Part shown: piece by piece, positions 50,714 through 59,446 of the stretch
Layout: each line of letters begins with the position of its first letter
How positions within the stretch are numbered: position 1 is the stretch's first letter
Source: Pseudomonadota bacterium
Lineage (GTDB): Bacteria > Pseudomonadota > Alphaproteobacteria > Sphingomonadales > Sphingomonadaceae
Length of the DNA: 64,000 bases
Assembly (NCBI GenBank): GCA_023423655.1
Contig: JAFAFE010000002.1
Span: 62,001-126,000, forward strand
Reading direction: 5' to 3'
The notes under the pieces: model-generated
What the model was told of the DNA's origin: nothing
The model's input: only the letters and a program-made list of their open reading frames with translations
Database searches by the model: none
Program-made: the position numbers and the translations under genes

Positions 50714-53497
50714 ATGGCAAAAAATTTAAATTTGTCCGGATATTTGCCAGAAAAAATGAGAGGTGCAGCCCTTGCTTTGGCGGGCGTGAGTCTGGGGAGT
50801 TTGGCAACGGCCGCCGCCGCGCAAGATGTTGCTGACCCGCCCGCTTCAACCGCGCCGCAGGAAGAAAATGACGCTATCGTCGTCACCGGATCGCGTATCC
50901 CGACCATCAAGGACCAAGGCCCGTCGCCTGTCACTGTGGTCGATGCCGATTCCATCCGCGCCAACGGCTATACCAGCGTCCCCGATCTTTTGAGCGCGAT
51001 GACGCAAAATAGCGGCGAAACCCAAAGCCCGCAGTCGGGGAGCAGCGCCGACTTTACGCCGGGCGCGCAGCAGGTCGATTTGCGCGGGCTTGGTCCAAAC
51101 CATACGCTGGTGCTGGTGAATGGGCGCCGCATCGCGGACTTTCCGCTTCCCTATATCGGGCGCAGCAACTTTACCGATATTTCCAATATTCCGGTGAGCC
51201 TCATCGAGCGTGTTGAAATTATGAGCGGAGCGGGTTCGGCCATTTACGGGTCGGATGCGATTGCAGGTGTCGTCAACTTCAAGATGAAGGAGAAGCTAGA
51301 CGGGATCACACTCGATTACCGCCACGGTCGCACCGAACATGGCGGTGGCATGTCGCACCGCTTCACCGCGACCGCAGGCTGGTCAACCGACCGCTTCAAT
51401 ATCGCTGGCGGCATCGAATATCTCGACCAGCGCCCGCTTTGGGCTTACCAGCGCGCTATTCAGGACAGCACGGACGATAGCCCCAGCGCATCGACCGGCA
51501 TCCCGCGCCGCACCTTCCTGCGCATCGACGATAATGTCGACTATATCGCCCCGCCTGCGGGTGCGTGCGAGGCGATGGCGGGGCTGAATGGCGGCAGCAT
51601 GGAACTCGCCTTCCGCCCGCGCTACGGTTATTATTGCGGCAGTCGCACCTCGATCGGCTATGGCACGATCATATCGAGCCGCAAGGGCTTTAACAGCTTT
51701 GGCACCCTGTCTTACGAATTGTCGGACAATGCCAAATTATTCGCCGATTTCCAGCTTGGTATCAGCAAGGTCAAGCTGATGTATGACACGACAAGCTGGG
51801 CATTCGAGCAGGAATCGAGCAGCGCAGACAATTATTTCTTCAATGCCTTCACCGGCCAGTTGGAAGACTGGTCGCGCCAGTTCACCCCCGAAGAAACCGG
51901 CGGGTTGGAAATGCAGCGCAGCAAGCAGATTACCTACAGCATCACGCCGGGCATTCGTGGCAGGTTCGGCGGAAGCTGGGATTATGAGCTGTCGTTCAAC
52001 TATAGCCGCTATAAATCGACCGTGCGCTGGCCGCAGATTATCAATAGCAAGGCGCAAAAGCTGTTCTTGGGCGACCAGTTGGGGATTGATCCGGACACCG
52101 GCTATCCGATCTATAATGCCGACCCCGCACGGCTCTATCGCCCGCTCACACCAACCGAATATGACAGTATTTCGGCGGACACCGTCTATAAACCGGTAAG
52201 CTGGACCAGCAATATACAGGCAACTGTATCGAACACCTCACTGCTGGAATTGCCTGCCGGTCCTGTCGGTTTTGCCGCAGTCGCCGAATATGGCAAGCAA
52301 GGCTATAATCTCAACCCCGACCCGCTCGCGCTCACCGACTATTATTATAGCTGGAAGGATAGCGATGGCGAAGGCAAGCGCAGCCATGCGGCTATTGGCG
52401 GCGAAGTGCGTGTGCCGGTATTGAGTTTCCTCACGCTGACCGGGGCAGGGCGCTATGACCATTTCCGCTTTGCCGGACGCGGAGTCGGAAAATTTACCTA
52501 TAATGGTGGCGCGGAACTGCGTCCGACCGATAGCATCCTTATCCGCGCGGCCTATGGCACCGCCTTCCGCGCGCCTGACCTCCATTATATCTTCACCGGG
52601 CCGGGCAATGTCGAAGGTAGCGTCAACGACTATATGCTTTGCGCGAAAGAAGGGCAGGATATTGACGATTGCGATTATGCCGACACCGGCGTCATCGTGA
52701 ACCGCAACGGCAACCGTTTGCTGAAGCCCGAAACCGGACGCAGCCTGACCGCAGGCATTGTCTTTTCGCCGTCGCGCCGCCTACATCTTTCGGTCGATTA
52801 TTTCCGCGTGACCTTGAGCAATCAGGTAACCGACCTCAGCCTAGATACGCTCGCGCGGACCGAAGCGGATTGCAGCGGCGCATCGCCGTCAATCGACCCG
52901 TCCTCGCCCACCTGTCAGGATGCTTTTGACCGGATCCGGCGGTTCGGAGAAAACGCGGCGCGACCGGGAGAGATTGAGGCGATCCGCATCAACCCCATCA
53001 ATATCTCGCGCGAACGCACGAGCGGCATCGACTTTTCCTTCCGCGGCACCTTGCCCACGGGAATTGGCGATTTCACGCTGACGCTGGGGCACACCCATGT
53101 CATCAACCATAAATATCAGCAATATCCCGGCGATGCCTATATCAACAAGCTTGCGGTCGATAGTGGCTATTATACCCCGCGCGACAAATCCAATGCGAGC
53201 CTCACTTGGAAGAATGACGGGCTGCAACTGACCGTATCGGGCACGCGCCTTGGCCGCTTGCCCAATTATGACGAGGATGCGTGGATCAAGGCGAGCTATT
53301 TGTTCAACACGACCCTGCAATATGATTTCACCGATCATTTCCGGGGATCCATCACGGTCAAGAACCTCACCGACAAAAAACCGGTCAAGGACGACACCTG
53401 GTCCAGCTATCCTTATTATAATACAAGCTGGTATGACAGCATCGGGCGTAGCGTGTTCCTGCAACTCACCTATAAGCTGGGCGGAGGCGCGCTATAA
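50714..53497 (+). CDS. TonB-dependent receptor divergent from the cyanophycinase fusion
   Basis: The 927-residue product has a signal-like N-terminus (about 15-37, cleavage near AAAAQD), a TonB box region DAIVVTGSRIPTI and the plug (VDLRGLGPNHTLVLVNGRRIADF; IERVEIMSGAGSAIYGSDAIAGVVNF). A large barrel ends LQLTYKLGGGAL, without the usual terminal Phe. The plug with LVLVNGRR and YGSDAIAG is the type common in sphingomonad receptors for peptides or oligosaccharides. It probably imports the peptide products made by the fusion enzyme; this rests only on their position. AAGAGGA lies directly before the ATG; ATG at 50756 is an alternative start. Confidence 0.92.
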   Translation: MAKNLNLSGYLPEKMRGAALALAGVSLGSLATAAAAQDVADPPASTAPQEENDAIVVTGSRIPTIKDQGPSPVTVVDADSIRANGYTSVPDLLSAMTQNSGETQSPQSGSSADFTPGAQQVDLRGLGPNHTLVLVNGRRIADFPLPYIGRSNFTDISNIPVSLIERVEIMSGAGSAIYGSDAIAGVVNFKMKEKLDGITLDYRHGRTEHGGGMSHRFTATAGWSTDRFNIAGGIEYLDQRPLWAYQRAIQDSTDDSPSASTGIPRRTFLRIDDNVDYIAPPAGACEAMAGLNGGSMELAFRPRYGYYCGSRTSIGYGTIISSRKGFNSFGTLSYELSDNAKLFADFQLGISKVKLMYDTTSWAFEQESSSADNYFFNAFTGQLEDWSRQFTPEETGGLEMQRSKQITYSITPGIRGRFGGSWDYELSFNYSRYKSTVRWPQIINSKAQKLFLGDQLGIDPDTGYPIYNADPARLYRPLTPTEYDSISADTVYKPVSWTSNIQATVSNTSLLELPAGPVGFAAVAEYGKQGYNLNPDPLALTDYYYSWKDSDGEGKRSHAAIGGEVRVPVLSFLTLTGAGRYDHFRFAGRGVGKFTYNGGAELRPTDSILIRAAYGTAFRAPDLHYIFTGPGNVEGSVNDYMLCAKEGQDIDDCDYADTGVIVNRNGNRLLKPETGRSLTAGIVFSPSRRLHLSVDYFRVTLSNQVTDLSLDTLARTEADCSGASPSIDPSSPTCQDAFDRIRRFGENAARPGEIEAIRINPINISRERTSGIDFSFRGTLPTGIGDFTLTLGHTHVINHKYQQYPGDAYINKLAVDSGYYTPRDKSNASLTWKNDGLQLTVSGTRLGRLPNYDEDAWIKASYLFNTTLQYDFTDHFRGSITVKNLTDKKPVKDDTWSSYPYYNTSWYDSIGRSVFLQLTYKLGGGAL

Positions 53498-53540
53498 TTG
53501 CAGTTAATATTAAATTAGTGTCCGCGCAGGACATAAAAAC

Positions 53541-53565
53541 GGGCGGGGATATGATACCCCCGCCC
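53541..53565. terminator. Bidirectional terminator between TBDT and secreted protein
   Basis: GGGCGGGG and CCCCGCCC form an 8-bp stem with a 9-nt loop. On the minus strand it is followed by GTTTTT, on the plus strand by no T-run. It serves the 53.6 kb secreted gene and perhaps the TBDT. Confidence 0.82.
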
Positions 53566-53581
53566 GCCATAGGATCAGGAT

Positions 53582-54052
53582 TTAGCTTACGTTCAATCCG
53601 GGAATATCGATTTTAGCGTTAACAATCGTGCAGGTTTGATGCGAAGGGTCAACCGGCGGCAATGTTTTATTGGTGATGGTCAGCTCTTTTGTGCTGTTAT
53701 TCCAATCCGCAATAACCGTACCATAGCAAGGCTCGTTCATGATGGTATTGGCACCCAAAGTCAGCGACAATTTGGTTGCGTCCCCCGGAACCACCGCCAT
53801 GCTCCAAGCTCCATGAGGCACAACCACAATGCAGCTCGCGTCGCCGGGTGTGATGCTACGGCTGCTGATCGGCTTTGTCGTGGTTCCTGCATCAGCCGAA
53901 ACCGCAACATTGCAATCCAATATGGTCGATTGGCTTAAAACCGCAAAGCCATTGCCGGTCACGGCCGCGTTCGACATAGTCTGCGCGGATGCACCCGTTG
54001 CCATAGCGATCGAAATGGCAGAGCCGATCAAGATTTTTGTAAGACCTTTCAT
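53582..54052 (-). CDS. Small secreted protein of unknown function
   Basis: The 156-residue product has a signal peptide (MKGLTKILIGSAISIAMATGASAQ). The mature part is beta-rich, with Cys residues in LDCNV, ASCIV, EPCYG and HQTCT, which could form two disulphides outside the cytoplasm. I do not recognise the family. The gene has its own terminator and a leader hairpin (54089-54111). It lies between two receptor genes, upstream of which the sequence becomes AT-rich. Confidence 0.7.
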   Translation of the reverse strand: MKGLTKILIGSAISIAMATGASAQTMSNAAVTGNGFAVLSQSTILDCNVAVSADAGTTTKPISSRSITPGDASCIVVVPHGAWSMAVVPGDATKLSLTLGANTIMNEPCYGTVIADWNNSTKELTITNKTLPPVDPSHQTCTIVNAKIDIPGLNVS

Positions 54053-54088
54053 AAAAACATCCTTTTCGAAAAAACAAAAGTTTTAGAA

Positions 54089-54111
54089 ACGGAGACTAAC
54101 TTTGTCTCCGT
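54089..54111 (-). promoter_or_regulatory. Leader hairpin upstream of the small secreted protein
   Basis: On the minus strand ACGGAGAC, a 7-nt loop and GTCTCCGT are followed by a T-rich tract (TTCTAAAACTTTTGTTTTTT) ending about 15 nt before the AAGGATG ribosome region. It could be an attenuator, but it could also be an mRNA-stabilising 5' hairpin. Confidence 0.45.
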
Positions 54112-54203
54112 ATATATAGACGCGACGGCGGAGAAAGAGGGGGGATGCCTAATCAAATTTTTTTGATATTTTTTTATATTGTCTTGAAATCAAATAAAAA
54201 AGA

Positions 54204-54241
54204 AAGGTTGTTACCGTGATTTTCATGACGGTAACAACCTT
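54204..54241 (-). terminator. Intrinsic terminator of the STN-type TBDT
   Basis: AAGGTTGTTACCGT and ACGGTAACAACCTT form a perfect 14-bp stem with a 10-nt loop. On the minus strand it is followed by TTCTTTTTTATTT. It lies 33 nt past the receptor stop. Confidence 0.92.
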
Positions 54242-54273
54242 AGGCGGGAGAAGATTGTTGATATTAAAGGAAA

Positions 54274-57200
54274 TTAAAAGCGGACTGATGCGCTAAACCC
54301 GATAATACGGGGGTCCAATGTAAAAATATTGGTGCTGAGACCGGTATCATCGCTGTTGGTGAAGGTTCCGGTGATCGGCGCTTTATCGAATATATTTTTC
54401 ACATACGCCTGGAGCGCAAAATCGCCATCGCCTCTCGACAATGTAACGGCGAAATTGGCATTATCCCATGCTTTCAGCCTGTCATATTCTGTATTGAATA
54501 CACGTGCAAAGCTTTTGTCCTGCCGGTAATAATCGCCGCGGAACGTCAATTTCCAATCACCCCCTTCCAGAAAGACACTATATTGAGCCCCTACATTGAA
54601 TGTGTATTTGGGGGCATTGGGCAATTCATTACCTTCCAGATTGGCATAAAAGCCCCGTCCGCCATTGGGAGCATCGGTCAAAGGATTATAGGTAAAACCG
54701 AGCATGAGATCATAACGGTAATAAGGAAGGACATTCGGCAGATCGGGGTTGAATGTCCCGAAGCGCGCAGCGCCGGCACATAGCGCGGACAGCATCAACA
54801 GCTTTTGTTCGTCCAAAGTGGCATATTGAAGAATGGCTTCAACATGTTTTTTGGGTGCGATACAATTTGACGGCACCTGAATCCACGGTCGCAAAACCAT
54901 CCAGTCGGGATTGCCCTGGGTGCGGTCCATCACATCAATTGATTGGGCACCCTTGCCGATGCGGGTCCGTAACAATCCCAAAGTGGCATCGAGGCGGAAA
55001 TTTCGCGACGGACGCCAGGCCGCTTCCAGTTCCAACCCCCATGTCGATGCGTTGAAATTTTCGTTCAAAGAGATGCGGTCGACAATCTGGGAAATCTGGT
55101 AATCTTTATACATATTGTAAAAGGCCGAGGCATTGAGGATGAACCGTCCCCCGTCAAAGCTGTTCTTGCTGCCGATTTCAAAAGCCGTCACATATTCGGG
55201 CCGGAATGTTTCGGGCAAGGGCTGATATTGAATGACTTTCGGATTAATGTCGGCGCGCGGCGGGTTTGCGCCGCCGCCTTTATAACCTCGCGAAATGGAA
55301 GCATATAAGAGGCTGTCATCGGTAAAGGAAAATCGCGGTTTCCAATCCACCACAAACCGGCCGGTGAAGGCACCCCATTTCTGGACAGTGTCGGGAAGAT
55401 TGTGAAAACCGCGCGTGATAGAGCCGCCGGACACAGGGCCGGGGCGATCGGGAATGGTTTCATGCGCACCGAGCAAAAGCTGACTTGGCACCGGCGTCGC
55501 AATTTTTTTGTCGTGGGTGTAACGTAACCCTAAAGTAAATTTCAAATCCTCATTGGGTTGCCAGTAAAATTCCCCGAACAAAGCTTGTGATTTTGTCCGT
55601 ACCGGATTTTTACTGCGGAAATAATTATGGCCATCTTCTGGGCCTTGGCCAATGGGGTTGGGATCAACCCAAAGACAATCCGGTCGTCTTCCTCCCGGCT
55701 CACCGCAATTTTTCGTTGCCATCCCGCCAAAGGAACTAATGTCCCTGTTATAATTATATTGGGCGATAAAGGTGAAAAGATTATTATAAACAAAATAATC
55801 ATCCAGAGATTTGAAATCGAGATAATTTGCGCCCAGATTAAAATTGAACGGACCATCGAACGATGACTGCAATCGTAATTCTTGCGACCATTGCCGGTTA
55901 TCGGACCGGCTAAGATCGGCGGATAAAATACGGTTGGAAGCGCCCAATTGTGGATCGGTGAATATGCCACCAGGCGTGGGTCCTGGAGTAGTAACCGGCA
56001 CAAAATTAGATGGGTTACTGCTAAGAATGGATGAATCATTGAATACCGGGGCAGACAGGAACCGGTTATAATCTTGCGACGAATAATATTGATCTTCGGA
56101 ATAAGCGGTCTGGGAAATTAATTTCAGATTATCACCTAATGCCGCCTCCATATTCAATTGGAATACATCATTATTGGCCCGGAAAACCGGATCATAGCTT
56201 GTTTCGATTTCCCTTAAATTCCGGGACTGGACCACATTGCCATAAGGGTCGGTTCCACGGTTAATCGGAAAAACCAAATTTCGCAGCGAGTTTGGGTCGC
56301 GCCCCATGCTCATATTGATTTGCAGATAATAAATATAGGCCAGCGATGCTCCGTTCGGCGCGCCAAAGGCTGCGTCGTCATAAAGCGATGCGGGCTTACA
56401 CCCTTGGCTGAAACGGTTTTGCAGGAAGGGGGAAATGGCGGTTCCGTTCACTTCGGTCAAGCCGGGGTCGCGCGTACAAAGCTGTTTGCCTGTGCGCGAG
56501 CGGTTGTCATCCTCTTCGAAATGCTGCCAGATGAAATTTGCTTTGAAACGGTCGCTCGGTTCCCATGCGATCGTCGCGCGCGTGGACCATAAATCGCGCC
56601 CGTTCACATGTTTTTGGGTATAGGTGTTATAATCAAAGCCCTGACGCTTGGTCATCGCGCCCGCGACGCGCACGGCCAGCGTATCGCCGAGGGGGATATT
56701 GACCATACCCGACAGGCGGCGGGTTTCATAACTGCCTACCTCGCCCTTCATGTCCGCTTCAAAGCGGTGGCTGGGCAATTCGGGCAGGACATTGACGACG
56801 CCAGCCGTCGCGTTGCGGCCATAGAGTGTGCCTTGCGGGCCGCGCAGGACTTCGACACGCTGGAGATCGAAAAACTCCGCTTCGAACAAGCGGTTGCGGA
56901 TGAGCGGGGTGTTGTTGAAACTGACCGCCACCGCCGGGTCATTCGACGCCGATATGGCCTTGGTGCCGATCCCGCGGATAGTGAAATCATATCCGCTGAA
57001 ATTGCTTTTGGAAAAATTGACGTTGGGCACGGCGCGGACAAGTTCGGACCCGCCTTCAATCTTGTGGTCATCCAGCCCCTGCGCAGAAATGGCGGTCACC
57101 GCGATCGGGACATTTTGAAGCTTTTCCTCTTTCTTTTGCGCGGTGACGATAATGTCTTCGCCGCTATCTTCCATCGGAGCGCTGGCCGATTCCGGAACGG

Positions 57201-57549
57201 GCGGAGCCGTTTGTATTTCGGCCGCACTGGCCTTTAAAACGACGACATAAACATTACCATCGCGGCGGAAGCTTAGCCCGCTACCATTCAATAGCGTGCG
57301 CAATGCCGCATCGGGCGCGGCAACCACATTGATTTTGGCGCTGCGCTTGCGGGCCGTGAGGTGCGCATCAGCCATGATGGTGATTTTACCCTGCCGCGCA
57401 AATTCGCGCAGAGCCGTATCAAGCGACTGTGACGCGATATTGAACCTCACCCGTTCTTGCGCCTGTGCCGGTGTTGCGATTGTGACTGCACATATTAACG
57501 CAGTGCTCGCGAATAATTGCCGCTGAACACTGCCCGCCCAATTTGCCAT
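54274..57549 (-). CDS. TonB-dependent receptor with N-terminal STN signalling domain
   Basis: The 1091-residue product has a signal peptide (cleavage near AQAQE) and an STN (secretin/TonB N-terminal) domain at about 33-105 (FNIASQSLDTALREFARQGKI; LRTLLNGSGLSF). The TonB box region EDIIVTAQKKEE follows, then the plug (VEVLRGPQGTLYGRNATAGVVNV) and a barrel ending IIGFSASVRF with terminal Phe. The STN domain implies transcriptional signalling to a FecR protein, and the nearby FecI/FecR pair fits. Base composition is clearly lower in GC than the left half of the window, especially at 55.6-56.3 kb. The ligand is unknown. Confidence 0.93.
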   Translation of the reverse strand: MANWAGSVQRQLFASTALICAVTIATPAQAQERVRFNIASQSLDTALREFARQGKITIMADAHLTARKRSAKINVVAAPDAALRTLLNGSGLSFRRDGNVYVVVLKASAAEIQTAPPVPESASAPMEDSGEDIIVTAQKKEEKLQNVPIAVTAISAQGLDDHKIEGGSELVRAVPNVNFSKSNFSGYDFTIRGIGTKAISASNDPAVAVSFNNTPLIRNRLFEAEFFDLQRVEVLRGPQGTLYGRNATAGVVNVLPELPSHRFEADMKGEVGSYETRRLSGMVNIPLGDTLAVRVAGAMTKRQGFDYNTYTQKHVNGRDLWSTRATIAWEPSDRFKANFIWQHFEEDDNRSRTGKQLCTRDPGLTEVNGTAISPFLQNRFSQGCKPASLYDDAAFGAPNGASLAYIYYLQINMSMGRDPNSLRNLVFPINRGTDPYGNVVQSRNLREIETSYDPVFRANNDVFQLNMEAALGDNLKLISQTAYSEDQYYSSQDYNRFLSAPVFNDSSILSSNPSNFVPVTTPGPTPGGIFTDPQLGASNRILSADLSRSDNRQWSQELRLQSSFDGPFNFNLGANYLDFKSLDDYFVYNNLFTFIAQYNYNRDISSFGGMATKNCGEPGGRRPDCLWVDPNPIGQGPEDGHNYFRSKNPVRTKSQALFGEFYWQPNEDLKFTLGLRYTHDKKIATPVPSQLLLGAHETIPDRPGPVSGGSITRGFHNLPDTVQKWGAFTGRFVVDWKPRFSFTDDSLLYASISRGYKGGGANPPRADINPKVIQYQPLPETFRPEYVTAFEIGSKNSFDGGRFILNASAFYNMYKDYQISQIVDRISLNENFNASTWGLELEAAWRPSRNFRLDATLGLLRTRIGKGAQSIDVMDRTQGNPDWMVLRPWIQVPSNCIAPKKHVEAILQYATLDEQKLLMLSALCAGAARFGTFNPDLPNVLPYYRYDLMLGFTYNPLTDAPNGGRGFYANLEGNELPNAPKYTFNVGAQYSVFLEGGDWKLTFRGDYYRQDKSFARVFNTEYDRLKAWDNANFAVTLSRGDGDFALQAYVKNIFDKAPITGTFTNSDDTGLSTNIFTLDPRIIGFSASVRF

Positions 57550-57982
57550 TTTTAGGTCCTCCCTATTTTGTCAGGTTGCCAAACGGCACATTTTGTATCC
57601 GTCTGACCCCCTATAAGACGCATTGCAATCAGGAGGGGGGGGATCGTTTTCTAAAAAAAATTCACTTTTTTTTATTTTGTCGGGCCCTTGGTTTGGACAC
57701 TGATGTCAATTTCCGAAATATTTCAAAAGGAAAAGGCGCGTCGCATAATGCGGCCCGCTATTAAAAAAAATTTTTCTATTGTGGGGCTCCCCCCGCATCC
57801 GGTCCGGCTGCGTCTATTAAACAGCGACGATCACAATGCGTTTGGTGCCGGATAGCCGTATTTACGAAAATGGCTGCCCGGCTACGCCAGAATGAGGAAG
57901 CCATGACGCCATGACCAATTTGCCCTTCACCACCGGACAATATCCCGTTTTCCGCATCCCCTTGCGGTCGATCGTGTGACCG
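57550..57982. other. 433-nt divergent promoter region of TBDT and TetR genes
   Basis: No gene is supported. It contains an AT-rich stretch, a run of G residues near 57632, and ACTGATGTCAAT at 57699-57710, a 10 of 12 match to the palindrome ATTGACGTCAAT found upstream of the FecI-type gene. Confidence 0.5.
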
Positions 57983-58597
57983 ATGGTGACTGCATCCCGT
58001 AAGCGACGGCATAGAAAGGCCGAAGTTGCACGCGAACAAGGTTTGGCGGCAGCAAGACGTTTATTGCTCAAAGGTGGACCTGCGGCCGTTACCCTCGTCA
58101 ATGTGGGGCAAGAAGTCGGAATGGGCCATTCCAATATCCTCCATCATTTCGGATCGGCGACCAATCTCCAGCATGATCTGATGCGCGAAATGATCCAGGA
58201 CCTGTCGACCGCCTTGGGCGAGGCTGCGGTCGAGCCTGCCTCAGGCAAGCCTCTAAGCCGGTCTATGGTCGCCAAGACATTCAAGGCTTTCGGTAGGCAA
58301 GGGGGCGGACTGTTGGCCGCATGGCTGGTCCTTTCCAATTCCACGGACCATTTGAACATGATCGACGGGGCAATCGATGAGCTTAAAGCTACATTACTGG
58401 CCTCCGGTTCCTCACAAATTGTGGAGGAGAATATTTCCTCTATCATTCTGGTTGTTGCCTTGTGTGCGCTGGGCGATGCATTAATCGGTAAATATCTAAA
58501 GACCATGCTCGACCTTCCAGCCGATGCCAGCGAGACATTTTTGTCCGATATCCTGTCTGTTATCTTATCGAATGACCCTAATATGTTGAACTTATAG
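57983..58597 (+). CDS. TetR/AcrR-family transcriptional regulator
   Basis: The 204-residue product has a basic N-terminus (MVTASRKRRHRKAEVAR) and a TetR HTH (about 30-60; TLVNVGQEVGMGHSNILHHFGSATNL) with the helix-turn-helix phasing of TetR repressors. An all-helical C-terminal ligand/dimer domain follows. It is divergent from the STN-type receptor and lies upstream of the FecI-FecR pair in the same direction. It probably controls one or both through ATTGACGTCAAT-like sites. The ligand is not predictable. Confidence 0.88.
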   Translation: MVTASRKRRHRKAEVAREQGLAAARRLLLKGGPAAVTLVNVGQEVGMGHSNILHHFGSATNLQHDLMREMIQDLSTALGEAAVEPASGKPLSRSMVAKTFKAFGRQGGGLLAAWLVLSNSTDHLNMIDGAIDELKATLLASGSSQIVEENISSIILVVALCALGDALIGKYLKTMLDLPADASETFLSDILSVILSNDPNMLNL

Positions 58598-58665
58598 GAA
58601 AGATATAAATCCCAGTCTGCACAAATATTATCGCGGGCGCTGATCGCTTTTCTGCAATTCTTGAC

Positions 58666-58677
58666 ATTGACGTCAAT
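58666..58677. promoter_or_regulatory. Palindrome ATTGACGTCAAT upstream of the FecI-type gene
   Basis: A perfect 12-bp palindrome overlaps TTGACATTGACG, 158 nt before the sigma factor start. A 10 of 12 match lies at 57699-57710, between the STN receptor and the TetR gene. This is a plausible TetR operator. Confidence 0.5.
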
Positions 58678-58834
58678 ATGCCGATCTTTTCCTGTCTGAA
58701 CAGGAGAGGATAATGATTCACAGACGCCACGGAAAATGCGGTGAGCGCTTCGACGCGCATAAAAAATTTGTAAAAAAATTGTTCCGCTATCCCCCCGACC
58801 TCCTCCGTCTTGCGTCTTTAAGAGGGAGTGAAGC

Positions 58835-59446
58835 GTGCAGGGCGCTACATTCCCCATCAATTCCGGCGGCAAAAAGGAGGTCGCGCGCGGCAAGAATATT
58901 ATGGTTGCAGCCGATTGGTATCCTGTCATGACGGCGCAGTCGCCGCAGCCGCCACTGCAATTTGCAGATCGGGCGCAACGCTATGCCCCGGCTCTTCGCC
59001 ACTATTTTAGCCGACGGGTACCAGCGTCAGATGTCGAAGATTTGGTGCAGGATGTTTTTGTAAGGATGCAAGCGGCTCAATCCAGACAGCCGATTCAAAA
59101 TATCGAGCGCTACATGTTTGTGATAGCACGCAATGTTCTTGTAAGCCAGAATCGCAAACGCACTGCCAGACGGTTCCGCTTGCATAGTGAATTAAAAGAA
59201 TCCCGGGATTATGCGGATGAAATTACGCCCGAACGCATCGTCATAGCAAAGGAAGAATATGAACGGGTCATGCAATCTATTCTGGACCTTCCCCCAAGGG
59301 CAAGGGCTGCGTTTCAATTTCACAGATTTGATAATTTGACTTACCAGGAAATCGCCGATCGTATGTGTATCTCGAAAGAATCTGTAAAAGAGCTTATGCA
59401 TCGGGCGCTGGTTCGTATCGCAATGGAAATGGATACAGACGAATGA
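58835..59446 (+). CDS. ECF (FecI-type) sigma factor
   Basis: The 203-residue product has sigma region 2 (DVEDLVQDVFVRMQ; FVIARNVLVSQNRKR) and region 4 (LPPRARAAFQFHRFDNLTYQEIADRMCISKESVKELMHRAL). The start is GTG at 58835 with GAGGGAG 6 nt upstream; ATG at 58901 lacks a well-placed site but would give a size nearer to FecI. The stop overlaps the FecR start (ATGA). It should direct RNA polymerase to the receptor gene when released by FecR. Unusually, the receptor is on the opposite strand, beyond the TetR gene. Confidence 0.9.
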   Translation: MQGATFPINSGGKKEVARGKNIMVAADWYPVMTAQSPQPPLQFADRAQRYAPALRHYFSRRVPASDVEDLVQDVFVRMQAAQSRQPIQNIERYMFVIARNVLVSQNRKRTARRFRLHSELKESRDYADEITPERIVIAKEEYERVMQSILDLPPRARAAFQFHRFDNLTYQEIADRMCISKESVKELMHRALVRIAMEMDTDE

